Shown: in pieces, positions 16,609-24,818 of the stretch
How positions within the stretch are numbered: position 1 is the first letter of the stretch
How the letters are laid out: every line of letters starts with the position of its first letter
NCBI GenBank assembly: GCA_031269875.1
Contig: JAISYM010000128.1
Span: forward strand, 1-32,042
DNA: 32,042 nt
DNA from: Synergistaceae bacterium
GTDB lineage: Bacteria > Synergistota > Synergistia > Synergistales > Synergistaceae
Reading direction: 5' to 3'
Program-made: the position numbers and the translations under genes
Notes under the pieces: generated by a model
Seen by the model: only the letters and a program-made list of their open reading frames with translations
Database searches by the model: none
Told to the model about the DNA's origin: nothing

Positions 16609-16643
16609 CCTCGCGTGTTTTTTCCTTGCTATTAAAAACGCGT

Positions 16644-17339
16644 ATGGGGGGAATTTTTTTGACCTTTTTGACCGCAAGCGATGACAGGCCGGCAACCGTA
16701 GGCGTCGTGAACTTCGGCGCGGGGAACATCGGCAACGTGCAGCGCGCGCTGGCGAAGCTGGATATCAAGCACGAGACGCTCGCGTCGCCCGGCGGCATAG
16801 AGGGTCTCAGGCCGACGCTGCTGCTCCTGCCCGGCGTCGGCGCCTTCAAGCCGGCAATGGACAGGCTCATATCCTCAGGATGGAGGGACGCGCTGATCGA
16901 TTGGGTCCGAAGCGGCAGACCGCTCATCGGAATATGCCTTGGAATGCAGCTTCTCTGTTCCTCCAGCTCGGAGGATGGGCAAACGGCCGGACTTGGTCTC
17001 ATCGAGGGGGACGTGCTGAAGCTTTCCGGCGTCAAAAAAATTCCTCACATGGGCTGGAACGGCATAATTCCGCAAGGCGGAGAATTTCCCGGCAACTGCC
17101 TGATTCACGAGGGTCAAAATTTTTACTTCGTACACAGTTTCGCCGTATCCGGTTCGCCGCACTGCGCCGCTAAGGCCGAGGTCGACGGCGTCGTCTTCGA
17201 CTCGGTACTCGAAAGAGAAAACGCGGCCGGTTTTCAGTTTCACCCGGAGCGAAGCGGGCCGGATGGCGTCTCGTTTCTGGGGCGGGCCATTTCACATATG
17301 AACGCGAAATACTGGAGCGGGAGGCCGCGCGGATGCTGA
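16644..17339 (+). CDS. hisH: Imidazole glycerol phosphate synthase, glutaminase subunit
   Basis: HisH releases ammonia from glutamine and channels it to HisF to form the imidazole ring of histidine and AICAR. The class I amidotransferase triad is visible: nucleophile in GICLGMQLL (C98 from this start), and the His/Glu pair in FQFHPERSG. FVHSF and PHMGWN are HisH-typical. ATG 16644 gives 231 residues but has no clear ribosome site. TTG 16659, with a GGGGGGA stretch about 7 bases upstream, is an equally plausible start. It overlaps hisF by 7 bases, so the two subunits are made together. No other his gene is in the window. Confidence 0.92.
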   Translation: MGGIFLTFLTASDDRPATVGVVNFGAGNIGNVQRALAKLDIKHETLASPGGIEGLRPTLLLLPGVGAFKPAMDRLISSGWRDALIDWVRSGRPLIGICLGMQLLCSSSSEDGQTAGLGLIEGDVLKLSGVKKIPHMGWNGIIPQGGEFPGNCLIHEGQNFYFVHSFAVSGSPHCAAKAEVDGVVFDSVLERENAAGFQFHPERSGPDGVSFLGRAISHMNAKYWSGRPRGC

Positions 17340-18085
17340 AAAAAAGAATCATACCATGCCTCGACGTGAAGAACGGAAGGGTCGTAAAGGGGATAAACTT
17401 CGTCAATCTGAGGGACGCCGGAGACCCCGCGACGCTTGCCGGGACGTATATGAACGAGGGAGCGGACGAGCTCACGTTTTTGGATATCACCGCCTCGAAC
17501 GAGCGCCGCGCGACGATGCTCGACTGGGTAAAGGTGGTCGCGGACGCTATCTCCATACCGTTCACGGTGGGGGGCGGCATATCCAGCGCCAAGGACGCGG
17601 TCGCCACGGTCGCGCTCGGAGCGGACAAGATATCCCTCAACACGGCCGCCGTCCGCCGCGGACGACTGATTACGGAGTGCGCGGAAGCCCTCGGCAGTCA
17701 GGCGGTCGTCGTCGCCGTAGACGTGAAGCGGGACGGGGATAAATGGCGCGTCTTTGTAGAGGGCGGCAGGACGCCCACCACCCTGGACGGATTCGAATGG
17801 TGCCTCGAAGCGGAGTCGCTGGGCGCGGGAGAACTCCTTATAACCTCTATGGATCGGGACGGCACGAAAGAAGGCTACGACGTGGAGTTCCTGAAACTCG
17901 TCTCAGACAGCGTCAAGATTCCCATAATAGCGTCCGGCGGCGCGGGACAGATGCAGCACGCGCTCGAAGCGTTCGACGCGGGCGCGGACGCCGCACTTTT
18001 GGCCTCGCTGCTCCACTTTGGCGAGATTCGCATCAGGGACCTGAAAAATTACCTCACCCTGCGCGGCGTCCCGATGCGGCTTTGA
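17333..18085 (+). CDS. hisF: Imidazole glycerol phosphate synthase, cyclase subunit
   Basis: HisF is the TIM-barrel cyclase partner of HisH. The 250-residue protein is full-length. Catalytic D11 (RIIPCLDVKNGRVVKG) and D130 (VVVAVDVKRDG) are both at the canonical positions. Phosphate-binding loops FTVGGGI and IIASGGAG and the DKISLNTAAV strand are present. It overlaps hisH by 7 bases. It is the last gene of the GC-rich block; base composition falls just downstream. Confidence 0.95.
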   Translation: MLKKRIIPCLDVKNGRVVKGINFVNLRDAGDPATLAGTYMNEGADELTFLDITASNERRATMLDWVKVVADAISIPFTVGGGISSAKDAVATVALGADKISLNTAAVRRGRLITECAEALGSQAVVVAVDVKRDGDKWRVFVEGGRTPTTLDGFEWCLEAESLGAGELLITSMDRDGTKEGYDVEFLKLVSDSVKIPIIASGGAGQMQHALEAFDAGADAALLASLLHFGEIRIRDLKNYLTLRGVPMRL

Positions 18086-18127
18086 GAAGGCGGATTTTGT
18101 TGTTGAAAGAGCCCCTTTTTTTAGTTT

Positions 18128-18137
18128 GTGCCATAAT
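18128..18137 (+). promoter_or_regulatory. Candidate extended -10 promoter of the LpdD-like gene
   Basis: A TG-n-CATAAT element (TG at 18129-18130, hexamer 18132-18137) resembles the extended -10 elements before hisH and the PEP-synthase-like gene. A -35 is not clear. It predicts a start near 18144 and a 30-base leader ending in GGAGGAAG before ATG 18174. Confidence 0.35.
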
Positions 18138-18173
18138 TATAGCCTAATATCTTTTTAATCTGGAGGAAGCGCT

Positions 18174-18551
18174 ATGATTGAGATTAACGAAGGCTCTGGG
18201 CGCTGCAAGGTAAGTTTTATCTGCTTTTTGACGGGAAATGGGGTGATCGGGCATCTCGTTGGCGGAGAAAAACCGCACGTCGGAGGGGTTGTCCTGTCGT
18301 CACCACGGCAAAGTCTAACCGGCGATGGCATTGGATGCGATAGTTGGGTGATTCCATTGCCAGGGCATAAAGACGTTATCGTCGGGCAAAAAATGGCTGA
18401 GACATTATGCATGGGTTTGAATCAACCCGTCTCACTAACAGCCGGGATTCACATTGATGCCGCCACAAGCAGCGATATTGCCGAAATTTCCAAGAATTGC
18501 GATGAAATTACGCAGCGAGCACTGGAAGTTATTCGTAAGGGAAGCGCGTAA
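18174..18551 (+). CDS. LpdD-like prenylated-flavin chaperone family protein
   Basis: The 125-residue protein resembles LpdD, the small third component of the Lactiplantibacillus gallate decarboxylase. Shared blocks, as I recall that family, are GGEKPHVGGVV (30-40), GHKD (64-67) followed by a helix with KMAETL, and SLTAGIHIDAATSSDIAEI (87-105). LpdD-type proteins are linked to supplying prenylated FMN to UbiD decarboxylases. That fits the ubiD and ubiX genes 8 and 13 kb downstream. It has GGAGGAAG at a good distance from ATG. It lies 88 bases after hisF and converges with lysR, so it is outside the main operon. Two of its nearest neighbours are housekeeping genes, so the functional link is inference from the family. 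Confidence 0.72.
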   Translation: MIEINEGSGRCKVSFICFLTGNGVIGHLVGGEKPHVGGVVLSSPRQSLTGDGIGCDSWVIPLPGHKDVIVGQKMAETLCMGLNQPVSLTAGIHIDAATSSDIAEISKNCDEITQRALEVIRKGSA

Positions 18552-18600
18552 TGGTTTACAACTTCACCCTTTAGGCCCATAACAATAAATCAGCCTTTCC

Positions 18601-19485
18601 TTAAATTTGGAAATCCTTTATATATTCATACAGTTTCTGTTCGAAAAACCGTATACTCGGAATGCTTGACGCGACGGGAAATCTATGCGTTAACTTGTAG
18701 CATACTCTATCCGGTGGCATATCTATAAGGGCACATGTTTTGAGCGGTACTGTTTGTTGGCATTTCCTTATTACAGAGTGCGGTAAAATTGACCAATACT
18801 CTCCATCTATGAGAAAATCCAACAGGATAGCCACGTTATCCACTTGAATTGCCGGTGATACGTCTGGGGTACACCACCTATCATGCCATTGCGAAAATTC
18901 TGGTCCCCAGTTTAGAAGTATTTCCTGTTTGAAATTTAAATCACGCGGATGCACAGCTTTACTGGGGGGATTTATACGCTGAGAAAAAACCGCGGCCATT
19001 TTTTCTTTGAACAGCGGTTGCGCTATAACATTGCGGTAGTTGCTCTGTCTCAAAACTAAACCGATATCCACTAAGCGATTCTCAACCTGCTCATAAATTT
19101 CATTAGACTGATGTGTGAGAATGCGTAAATTTATAGGGCTATTCACGTCTTTTATTTTTTTATAAAACGGTGCAAAGCAGTACAAGTTCAAGCTATCTAC
19201 GCAACTCACCGATAAACTTAATTTATCCTCGTACCGGAGGGCGTAGGCCTCTTTGAAGATCTGTATCAACCTTTCAGCTATTGGAATGAAATCACGTCCT
19301 TTCTGAGTTAATTCCAATTGCCTTTTCCCCTTATGTCGTTCGAACAACGTAATGCCCAACTCATTTTCGAGTGTTTTTATTTGCAGACTTACCGTAGATT
19401 GCGCAAGAAATAAGTTATATGCCGCTTTGGCGATGTTTTTTGTGCGGGAAATTTCTAAAAAAGTATTTATAGAAGATAAATTCAA
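18601..19485 (-). CDS. LysR-family transcriptional regulator
   Basis: The 294-residue protein has an N-terminal winged helix-turn-helix (INTFLEISRTKNIAKAAYNLFLAQSTVSLQIKTLE split over two helices, then LGITLFERHKG) and a periplasmic-binding-protein-like effector domain. It probably controls the divergent gene train starting at 19897. The longest frame starts at ATG 19587, but TTG 19485 puts LNLSSINTFLEI at the usual LysR N terminus and has GAGAGGGG 8 bases upstream. The sequence around that TTG is nearly identical (20 of 21 bases) to the start region of the first rraA-like gene, which supports it. The effector is likely an organic acid of the imported pathway; this is inference. AT-rich coding unlike the genes to its left. 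Confidence 0.88.
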   Translation of the reverse strand: MNLSSINTFLEISRTKNIAKAAYNLFLAQSTVSLQIKTLENELGITLFERHKGKRQLELTQKGRDFIPIAERLIQIFKEAYALRYEDKLSLSVSCVDSLNLYCFAPFYKKIKDVNSPINLRILTHQSNEIYEQVENRLVDIGLVLRQSNYRNVIAQPLFKEKMAAVFSQRINPPSKAVHPRDLNFKQEILLNWGPEFSQWHDRWCTPDVSPAIQVDNVAILLDFLIDGEYWSILPHSVIRKCQQTVPLKTCALIDMPPDRVCYKLTHRFPVASSIPSIRFFEQKLYEYIKDFQI

Positions 19486-19896
19486 AAAAACACCCCTCTC
19501 TATATCTGCGCCGACCAACCCAAACATGCAATATACGCGATAATAACAGGCATCAATAGAATTCGTAAATTCACCAGCTTGGCACAACGCTCAAATCGCA
19601 TCGATTCGCGTACTGCCTTGATTTCTTGACATTAATATTGAACAGATTTTGAAGATTTGTGTACTCGAGTAAATATTGTGTTTTCCGATATTATATATAA
19701 AATATATTGTCTATTCAAGTATTAATATCTATGATATATTTCTTTCGCAAATTCTTAAAACAATAGTTTTCCTTTTGGCTTTATTAATTATAATTTTCGG
19801 TTGCTGACCAGAAATTGCTATTGTTTTATTGTGGAATAAGAATAAATACCGACGTTAATGTCGATAATCAACTGAAATACAGGGGAGGAATGTTCA
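19486..19896. promoter_or_regulatory. AT-rich divergent control region between lysR and the catabolic operon
   Basis: This 411-base gap holds no gene. It is strongly AT-rich, especially 19680-19800. A perfect 10-bp palindrome TACTCGAGTA lies at 19662-19671. A TATAAT at 19789-19794 could be the -10 of the rightward operon, with only a poor -35 about 17 bases upstream, which would fit dependence on an activator. Two related ATTAATAT stretches (near 19632 and 19721) could be parts of LysR sites, but no consensus is established. GGGGAGG precedes the ATG at 19897. Confidence 0.45.
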
Positions 19897-21099
19897 ATGG
19901 CTAATTTGGAAGTCGCAGCAGCGGGGGTTGTTTTCCCAAATCCGATCATCGTGGGATCGGCGTCGCCATCAATGGATTGGATCGGTACCAAGAAAGGGAT
20001 TGACGGAGGGGCGGGAGGGGTTATCGTAAAATCGCTTTTCAGCGAAAAAGGCAAACTGGGGCGCAATTTTCCGCGTCCTCGTTTTAAGTTGTATGACTAT
20101 AAAAATTACCCAGGATATCCCAATGTGTTACCGCACGCTTTCACCTTGAACTCACTCGAAGAATGTTCTCATTTCGGATATAAGGAATATATGGAAGACG
20201 TAAACAAAGCTAAGGACGCAATCGGCGATAAAGGTATAGTCATGGCGAGTCTTTCCGGAGTCTCGCTTGATGAATGGATTGAAATGTGCCAGCTCGTAAA
20301 CGAAACGACGGCTGATTGGGTAGAGTTGAATGTTTCTTGTCCCTTCGCTGCGGATATGGGCGTGAAAATGGGAGCGGGAGCGGTTGAAATGACCGCCGAA
20401 GTGGTAAAAACCTGCAAGAACCTTCTCAAGATTCCGTTCAGCGTAAAAATTTCCCCTCAGACAGTCGATCAATCGGTTGTTGCGCTTGCTTGTCAGGAAG
20501 CCGGGGCAATGGCTGTCAATATTTCCGCTCGTTTCTCCGGCTACGACTTGGATATCGAGACTGCTCGACCAATTGGCCCTGGAGCGCAGGGCGGTTGGGG
20601 CGGGCCTTACCTCATCGGCTATGGCCTCAAAAACGCCGCTATCACAGCGCGTAAAGTCAATATACCAATAATAGCTGGTCTGGGAGTGTGGGATTGGAAA
20701 GACATAATTAAGTATACCATGGTCGGGGCAACGCTGGTGCAATCCGGGATAGGCATTATGCTGAAAGGTTATGACGTAAGCAAAAGATGGGCCGAAAGCA
20801 TAAATCTTTGGCTGGAAGCGAAGGGGTATAAGTCCATAGACGAGATTCGCGGTATAGCCCTGTCAAACATACTCAAGACGTCTGAAGTTGAGCGCCAGCC
20901 AGTTGGTGTTTACGCCAAAATCGACACAGACAAATGCACTAAGTGCGGTATATGCAAGCGTAGTTGCTTCTACGACGCCATATCTCTTACGAAAATCGGA
21001 GCGATTATCGATAGCAAGAAATGTGACGGATGCGGGATGTGTGTCGAAGTATGCCCCGCTAACGCGGTTTCCATAGCGCGCCCCCAGGTACGTGTTTAA
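19897..21099 (+). CDS. PreA/dihydroorotate-dehydrogenase-like FMN enzyme fused to a 2[4Fe-4S] ferredoxin domain
   Basis: Residues about 1-320 form an FMN-binding TIM barrel like the C-terminal part of dihydropyrimidine dehydrogenase and class 1 DHODH: ELNVSCPFAADMG, FSVKISP and IPIIAGLGVW. Residues 338-400 carry two 4Fe-4S motifs (C347, C350, C353, C357; C376, C379, C382, C386). In dihydropyrimidine dehydrogenase the catalytic Cys follows the NxSCP block. Here the matching segment is MGAGAVEM with no Cys, and the later pyrimidine-contact Asn-Thr pair also appears changed (VNISARFSG). The substrate is therefore probably not a pyrimidine. It likely passes electrons between ferredoxin and an unknown acid. 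It is the first gene of the operon; the next gene encodes another flavoprotein. Confidence 0.8.
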   Translation: MANLEVAAAGVVFPNPIIVGSASPSMDWIGTKKGIDGGAGGVIVKSLFSEKGKLGRNFPRPRFKLYDYKNYPGYPNVLPHAFTLNSLEECSHFGYKEYMEDVNKAKDAIGDKGIVMASLSGVSLDEWIEMCQLVNETTADWVELNVSCPFAADMGVKMGAGAVEMTAEVVKTCKNLLKIPFSVKISPQTVDQSVVALACQEAGAMAVNISARFSGYDLDIETARPIGPGAQGGWGGPYLIGYGLKNAAITARKVNIPIIAGLGVWDWKDIIKYTMVGATLVQSGIGIMLKGYDVSKRWAESINLWLEAKGYKSIDEIRGIALSNILKTSEVERQPVGVYAKIDTDKCTKCGICKRSCFYDAISLTKIGAIIDSKKCDGCGMCVEVCPANAVSIARPQVRV

Positions 21100-21146
21100 G
21101 CGCCTGGTAGGGGCTTAGCATTGTCCATTGCTGAAGAGGGGTTGAA

Positions 21147-22775
21147 ATGGAAAGAATCGATTGCGATGTTTTGATAGTCGGTGGGGCAGCCGCGGGGATC
21201 CGGGCAGCACTGGAGGTCTCAGCAGTCCGTCCGGATCTTTACGTCCTAATGGTGGCGGATTCCCGATGCGAAGTTGGCGGCAGTACGAATATGGTTGCCT
21301 CCGAGGCTTTGGGGATCAACGCCCCATTCGACTATGAACACGATGGGGATACGGTAGAAATTTTCGAGAATGACATGATTCAGACCGGTGGAGGATTGGC
21401 CGAGCCAAAATTATGCGGGCTAATCGCGCGAGAATCTGCTGATCGCGTTCTGGAACTTATGGATATGGGACTAGTTTTCCATAGTTCTAACGGAAGACCG
21501 CACCAGAAAAAACTGTCTGGATGTACAAAGGCCAGAAGTTTGACGTGCGGTGGTGATACGGGACGTGAAATTGTGCGTGTTTTGAAGATGGCTGCTATTC
21601 AAAATGGAGTAAAAATACTTGAAAACATAAAGATTATAAGCCTGTTCACTGATGAAAACGGTGCCGTGAGCGGGGCGTATGGGATAATTTTGCAGCAAAG
21701 CCGCGTTGTATTTATCTCCACTTGCGCGGTTGTGCTGGCGACTGGCGGTTCTCCCGGGATGTTCCGTCTCAACGTCTCATCGCCTACGCAGACTGGCGAT
21801 GGGTGGGCAATGGCGTATGGTGTTGGTTGCAAATTTGTAAATATGGAGTTTTTCCAATGCGGCCCGGCTGTAGCGAAACAAGGCTTGAAATTTATCATTC
21901 ACAGCCATATTTGGAGCTTTAAACCGAGGCTCACGAATTCAAACGGCATCGATTTCTTGGAAAGTTATTGCGGAAGCAAAGCGCTGGCGGCAAAAGCGTT
22001 GGAGCTAAAGGCTATGTCATACCCGTTTTCGGTGCGGACAGACTCAAAGTACGTTGATATTGCGATTTTCAAAGAAATTGAGGAGGGAAGGGCCACTCCA
22101 AACGGAGGAGTCTGGTTTGATGTGACTCACATACCAAAGGAAAAGCTTCGGCAACGCGTACCCATTACTTACGATACGCTGCTTGGATGTGGGATTGACC
22201 TTGCCGTGCACCCTATCGAACTGCAAATCGCCGTTCAGAATTTTAACGGGGGTATCCTAATAGACGAAGATGGGTTTACGGGAATCGAAGGTTTGTACGC
22301 GGCGGGCGAAGTAAGCGGCGGGGTACATGGCGCGGACAGGCCCGGGGGTAATAATCTCACAGATACGCAGGTTTTTGGGTACAGAGCGGGACAGGCTGCG
22401 GCGCTTCGTACGCGTTTTGGCAATAAAAACACCAGAGCGAAAGATATGGATATCGCCAGCATGCTCGCATCTGAAGATGAACTGAAAATTATTAAAGAAA
22501 GCGAAAAAATTTATTTTCGCTACATGACAATCATAAGAAATAAAGCAGGTATTCAAAAGGTCTTTGATTTTATAGATGAACATGATAAAAAAGCAGTTTC
22601 AGTTCAGTTAAAAAACAGATTGACCGTTGGCCGCATTTTGGCACAGGCGATACTTATCCGAGAGGAAAGCCGTGGAACCCATTACCGTGAAGACTATCCA
22701 GATAACGACGACAGGTGGTGCAGACGCATCGTCCTCAGCAAAGGATCGGATGGTTTTCCTATTGAATCCAGTTAA
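21147..22775 (+). CDS. Fumarate-reductase/L-aspartate-oxidase-type FAD flavoprotein
   Basis: The 542-residue protein has the N-terminal FAD-binding motif VLIVGGAAAGIRAALE (8-23), a GGS-N covalent-flavin-region loop, a second dinucleotide segment ALATGGSP-like (VVLATGGSPGMF), and the C-terminal GLYAAGEVSGGVHGADRPGGNNL of the succinate dehydrogenase/fumarate reductase family. The family's catalytic His before the GGI strand seems to be Gln (IAVQNFNGGI), so simple fumarate reduction is doubtful. It has no signal peptide and no membrane partner, so it should be cytoplasmic. It lies 47 bases after the ferredoxin-fused enzyme and may form a redox complex with it, oxidising or reducing a C-C bond of the pathway intermediate. 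Confidence 0.78.
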   Translation: MERIDCDVLIVGGAAAGIRAALEVSAVRPDLYVLMVADSRCEVGGSTNMVASEALGINAPFDYEHDGDTVEIFENDMIQTGGGLAEPKLCGLIARESADRVLELMDMGLVFHSSNGRPHQKKLSGCTKARSLTCGGDTGREIVRVLKMAAIQNGVKILENIKIISLFTDENGAVSGAYGIILQQSRVVFISTCAVVLATGGSPGMFRLNVSSPTQTGDGWAMAYGVGCKFVNMEFFQCGPAVAKQGLKFIIHSHIWSFKPRLTNSNGIDFLESYCGSKALAAKALELKAMSYPFSVRTDSKYVDIAIFKEIEEGRATPNGGVWFDVTHIPKEKLRQRVPITYDTLLGCGIDLAVHPIELQIAVQNFNGGILIDEDGFTGIEGLYAAGEVSGGVHGADRPGGNNLTDTQVFGYRAGQAAALRTRFGNKNTRAKDMDIASMLASEDELKIIKESEKIYFRYMTIIRNKAGIQKVFDFIDEHDKKAVSVQLKNRLTVGRILAQAILIREESRGTHYREDYPDNDDRWCRRIVLSKGSDGFPIESS

Positions 22776-22796
22776 TTAACGAAGAGGGGTGTTTTT

Positions 22797-23462
22797 ATGA
22801 ATTCGTTCGACGAGAAATACCGATCCAAGTTCGATGACCTGTCCACTACAAATATATCCGACGCATTGGACGCATTAAATTTAAGAGGAGCCACATACGG
22901 TATCCGCCCGATGTGGCACACGATGACGAAAGTTTTGGGAGAAGCCGTTACATTGAAAATGACGGCGGCAGGTCTTACAAAAGGGAAAAACCACCTCGGA
23001 GTCAAAGCTATAGATGCCGCGTCAGCGGGGAACGTAATAGTTATAGATAACGGCGGACGTTTGGACACATCATGTTGGGGCGGCATACTAGCCAATGGGG
23101 CGAAGATGAAAGGCGTTAACGGAGTAGTGATAGACGGTGCCTGCCGTGATATCGACGACTGCGTCGAATGCGGTTTCAACGTATATGCGAGAGGCGCCGT
23201 AGTCGCCACGGCACGCGGCCGCGTTATGGAAGAATCGACCAACACGATGGTTCAATTCGGCGGAGTACAGGTTCGGCCGGGTGATATTGTCTTTGGAGAC
23301 AAAAGCGGGGTTGTGATAATACCGATTGAACGCCTTGACGATGTGATGGGTAAGGCGTTGGAACTATATAAAAAGGAAGAAGATATGATAAAGGAAATAA
23401 AGTCAGGGAGACCCATGATAGATGTGGATGAAAAGTATAACTATGAAAAAATGCTGAAATAG
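22797..23462 (+). CDS. RraA-like / HMG-aldolase family protein, copy 1
   Basis: This 221-residue member of the RraA family is related to 4-hydroxy-4-methyl-2-oxoglutarate (HMG) aldolase and oxaloacetate decarboxylase. The metal/substrate motif G-x(about 20)-R-D is present: NGGRLD at 85-90 and CRDIDD with R117-D118. SGVVIIP near the end is typical. It is a likely Mg-dependent retro-aldolase or beta-keto-acid decarboxylase acting in the cytoplasm. The family is trimeric, with active sites between subunits. Its start has GAAGAGGGG upstream. It is the first of three consecutive paralogues, 21 bases after the flavoprotein. Confidence 0.85.
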   Translation: MNSFDEKYRSKFDDLSTTNISDALDALNLRGATYGIRPMWHTMTKVLGEAVTLKMTAAGLTKGKNHLGVKAIDAASAGNVIVIDNGGRLDTSCWGGILANGAKMKGVNGVVIDGACRDIDDCVECGFNVYARGAVVATARGRVMEESTNTMVQFGGVQVRPGDIVFGDKSGVVIIPIERLDDVMGKALELYKKEEDMIKEIKSGRPMIDVDEKYNYEKMLK

Positions 23463-23483
23463 AACAGAGGGAGCATTTGGCAG

Positions 23484-24101
23484 ATGAAGAAATTGACAGA
23501 AGCTTTCAAAGTATTGCCGTTAGGGAATATATGTGACGCAAACGGTAAGTGTGGCAATATGGACGTAGGCATCAAACCGATAGACCCTCTTTGCAAAATG
23601 GCGGGGCTTGCTTTTACTGTAAAAGGGCACCCAGGGGACAATGCAGCCATCCATAAAGCTATTTACGAGGCTCCCGAGGGTTCCATTTTGGTGGTTGACG
23701 TAGACGATTACTGTCGTGGAGGGCACTTTGGAGAGATTATGGCAACTGCGTGTATGTGTCGCGGCATAGCTGGGCTTGTCATAGATGGCACGGTCAGGGA
23801 TGCTAACGAAATTCAAGAGCTGGGTTTTCCCGTATTCTGCCGTGGCTTTGCATCAGGCGGCACACAAAAAGAGGTAATAGGCGTTAGTGGAATCAGTATA
23901 GTCTGTGGCGGTGTCATGGTGAATAACGGCGATATCGTTGTCGGCAACCGCGACGGGGTTGTGGTGGTGGGGAAAGATGTTGCTGAAGAGGTTCTCGTAA
24001 ACGCGCAGGCAATTGCCAAGAAAGAAATAGAGGTTTTGAAACTGCTGAACGAAGGGAAGTCGACCATCGAAATTTACCGGTTTAAGAAACTAATTCAATA
24101 A
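23484..24101 (+). CDS. RraA-like family protein, copy 2 (divergent)
   Basis: This 205-residue paralogue is the most different of the three. It keeps the R-D motif (TVRDANE, R105-D106) and, unlike copies 1 and 3, has Glu in the GGHFGEIMAT block, the form usual in HMG aldolases. Its N terminus is shorter (KVLPLGNICDANGKCGNMD) with several Cys. The final strand NRDGVVVV is family-like. It has a GAGGGAG site 12 or so bases before ATG. It sits 21 bases after copy 1 and 34 before copy 3. Confidence 0.82.
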   Translation: MKKLTEAFKVLPLGNICDANGKCGNMDVGIKPIDPLCKMAGLAFTVKGHPGDNAAIHKAIYEAPEGSILVVDVDDYCRGGHFGEIMATACMCRGIAGLVIDGTVRDANEIQELGFPVFCRGFASGGTQKEVIGVSGISIVCGGVMVNNGDIVVGNRDGVVVVGKDVAEEVLVNAQAIAKKEIEVLKLLNEGKSTIEIYRFKKLIQ

Positions 24102-24135
24102 TAATAAGGATGTCTAACTCTGTGAGGTGAATATA

Positions 24136-24801
24136 ATGTCGAAAATCTTTGACGAAATAATAAAGGAGCGGCTTCTTAAATACGGCACTTGCTCTGTTTC
24201 CGATGCGATGGACAGGATGGGCATAGCGTGTGGTCTGCTCAATATCAAGCAGGTTGTCAGATGCAGGTCTATTTGCGGGCCGGCGTTCACGGTTCACTAC
24301 GTGCCGTGTGGGGTGGAACACGGGACTGTTGGTGACTTTCTTGACGATGTAAAATCGGGAGAGGTCGTCGTCATCGACAACGCGGGACGTAATTATTGCA
24401 CAGTTTGGGGAGGCCTTATGTCTCAATCTTCCAGTTTGCGCGGGATTGAGGGGACTGTCATCGACGGAGTATGCCGTGATGTTGGCGTCATCCACGAGTA
24501 CAGCTACCCTATTTTCACAAAGGGTTGCTATATGGTGACAGGCAAGGACAGAGTTGAGGTCGACGCCACGAACGTCAAGGTGTCGGTATCGGGAGTTCAG
24601 GTTAAACCGGGCGATATCGTACTCGGAGACGACAGCGGTGTTATCGTCATACCAGCAGAGCGCTTGGAGCAGTTATTACAGATAGCTGAAGAAATATTTG
24701 AGAAGGAAGAGGCTATATCAAATAAGATAGCACAAGGAGTATCTTTGCGGGACGCAAGGTCTTCGGTTTCTTATCACAGCTTGCAGACTAGGTCAGACTG
24801 A
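24136..24801 (+). CDS. RraA-like / HMG-aldolase family protein, copy 3
   Basis: This 221-residue protein is closest to copy 1. Family features are VSDAMDRMGI, DNAGRNYCTVWGG (81-93), CRDVG with R114-D115 and GDDSGVIVIP. ATG 24136 is chosen over GTG 24127 because GAGGTG sits 6 bases before the ATG and itself includes that GTG. It probably cleaves or decarboxylates a 2-oxo acid. It ends 17 bases before the aconitase-X large subunit. Confidence 0.84.
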   Translation: MSKIFDEIIKERLLKYGTCSVSDAMDRMGIACGLLNIKQVVRCRSICGPAFTVHYVPCGVEHGTVGDFLDDVKSGEVVVIDNAGRNYCTVWGGLMSQSSSLRGIEGTVIDGVCRDVGVIHEYSYPIFTKGCYMVTGKDRVEVDATNVKVSVSGVQVKPGDIVLGDDSGVIVIPAERLEQLLQIAEEIFEKEEAISNKIAQGVSLRDARSSVSYHSLQTRSD

Positions 24802-24818
24802 ATTAGGAGGCAATAAGG

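Noticed and set aside
16500-16643. N-terminal extension of hisH by 48 codons
   Set aside because: It runs through the promoter region and into tmk on the other strand, and HisH homologues start near 16644-16659.
22797-24801. RNase E inhibitor function suggested by the RraA name
   Set aside because: Three copies inside a catabolic operon, all with the R-D aldolase motif, fit the HMG-aldolase branch better than regulation of RNase E.
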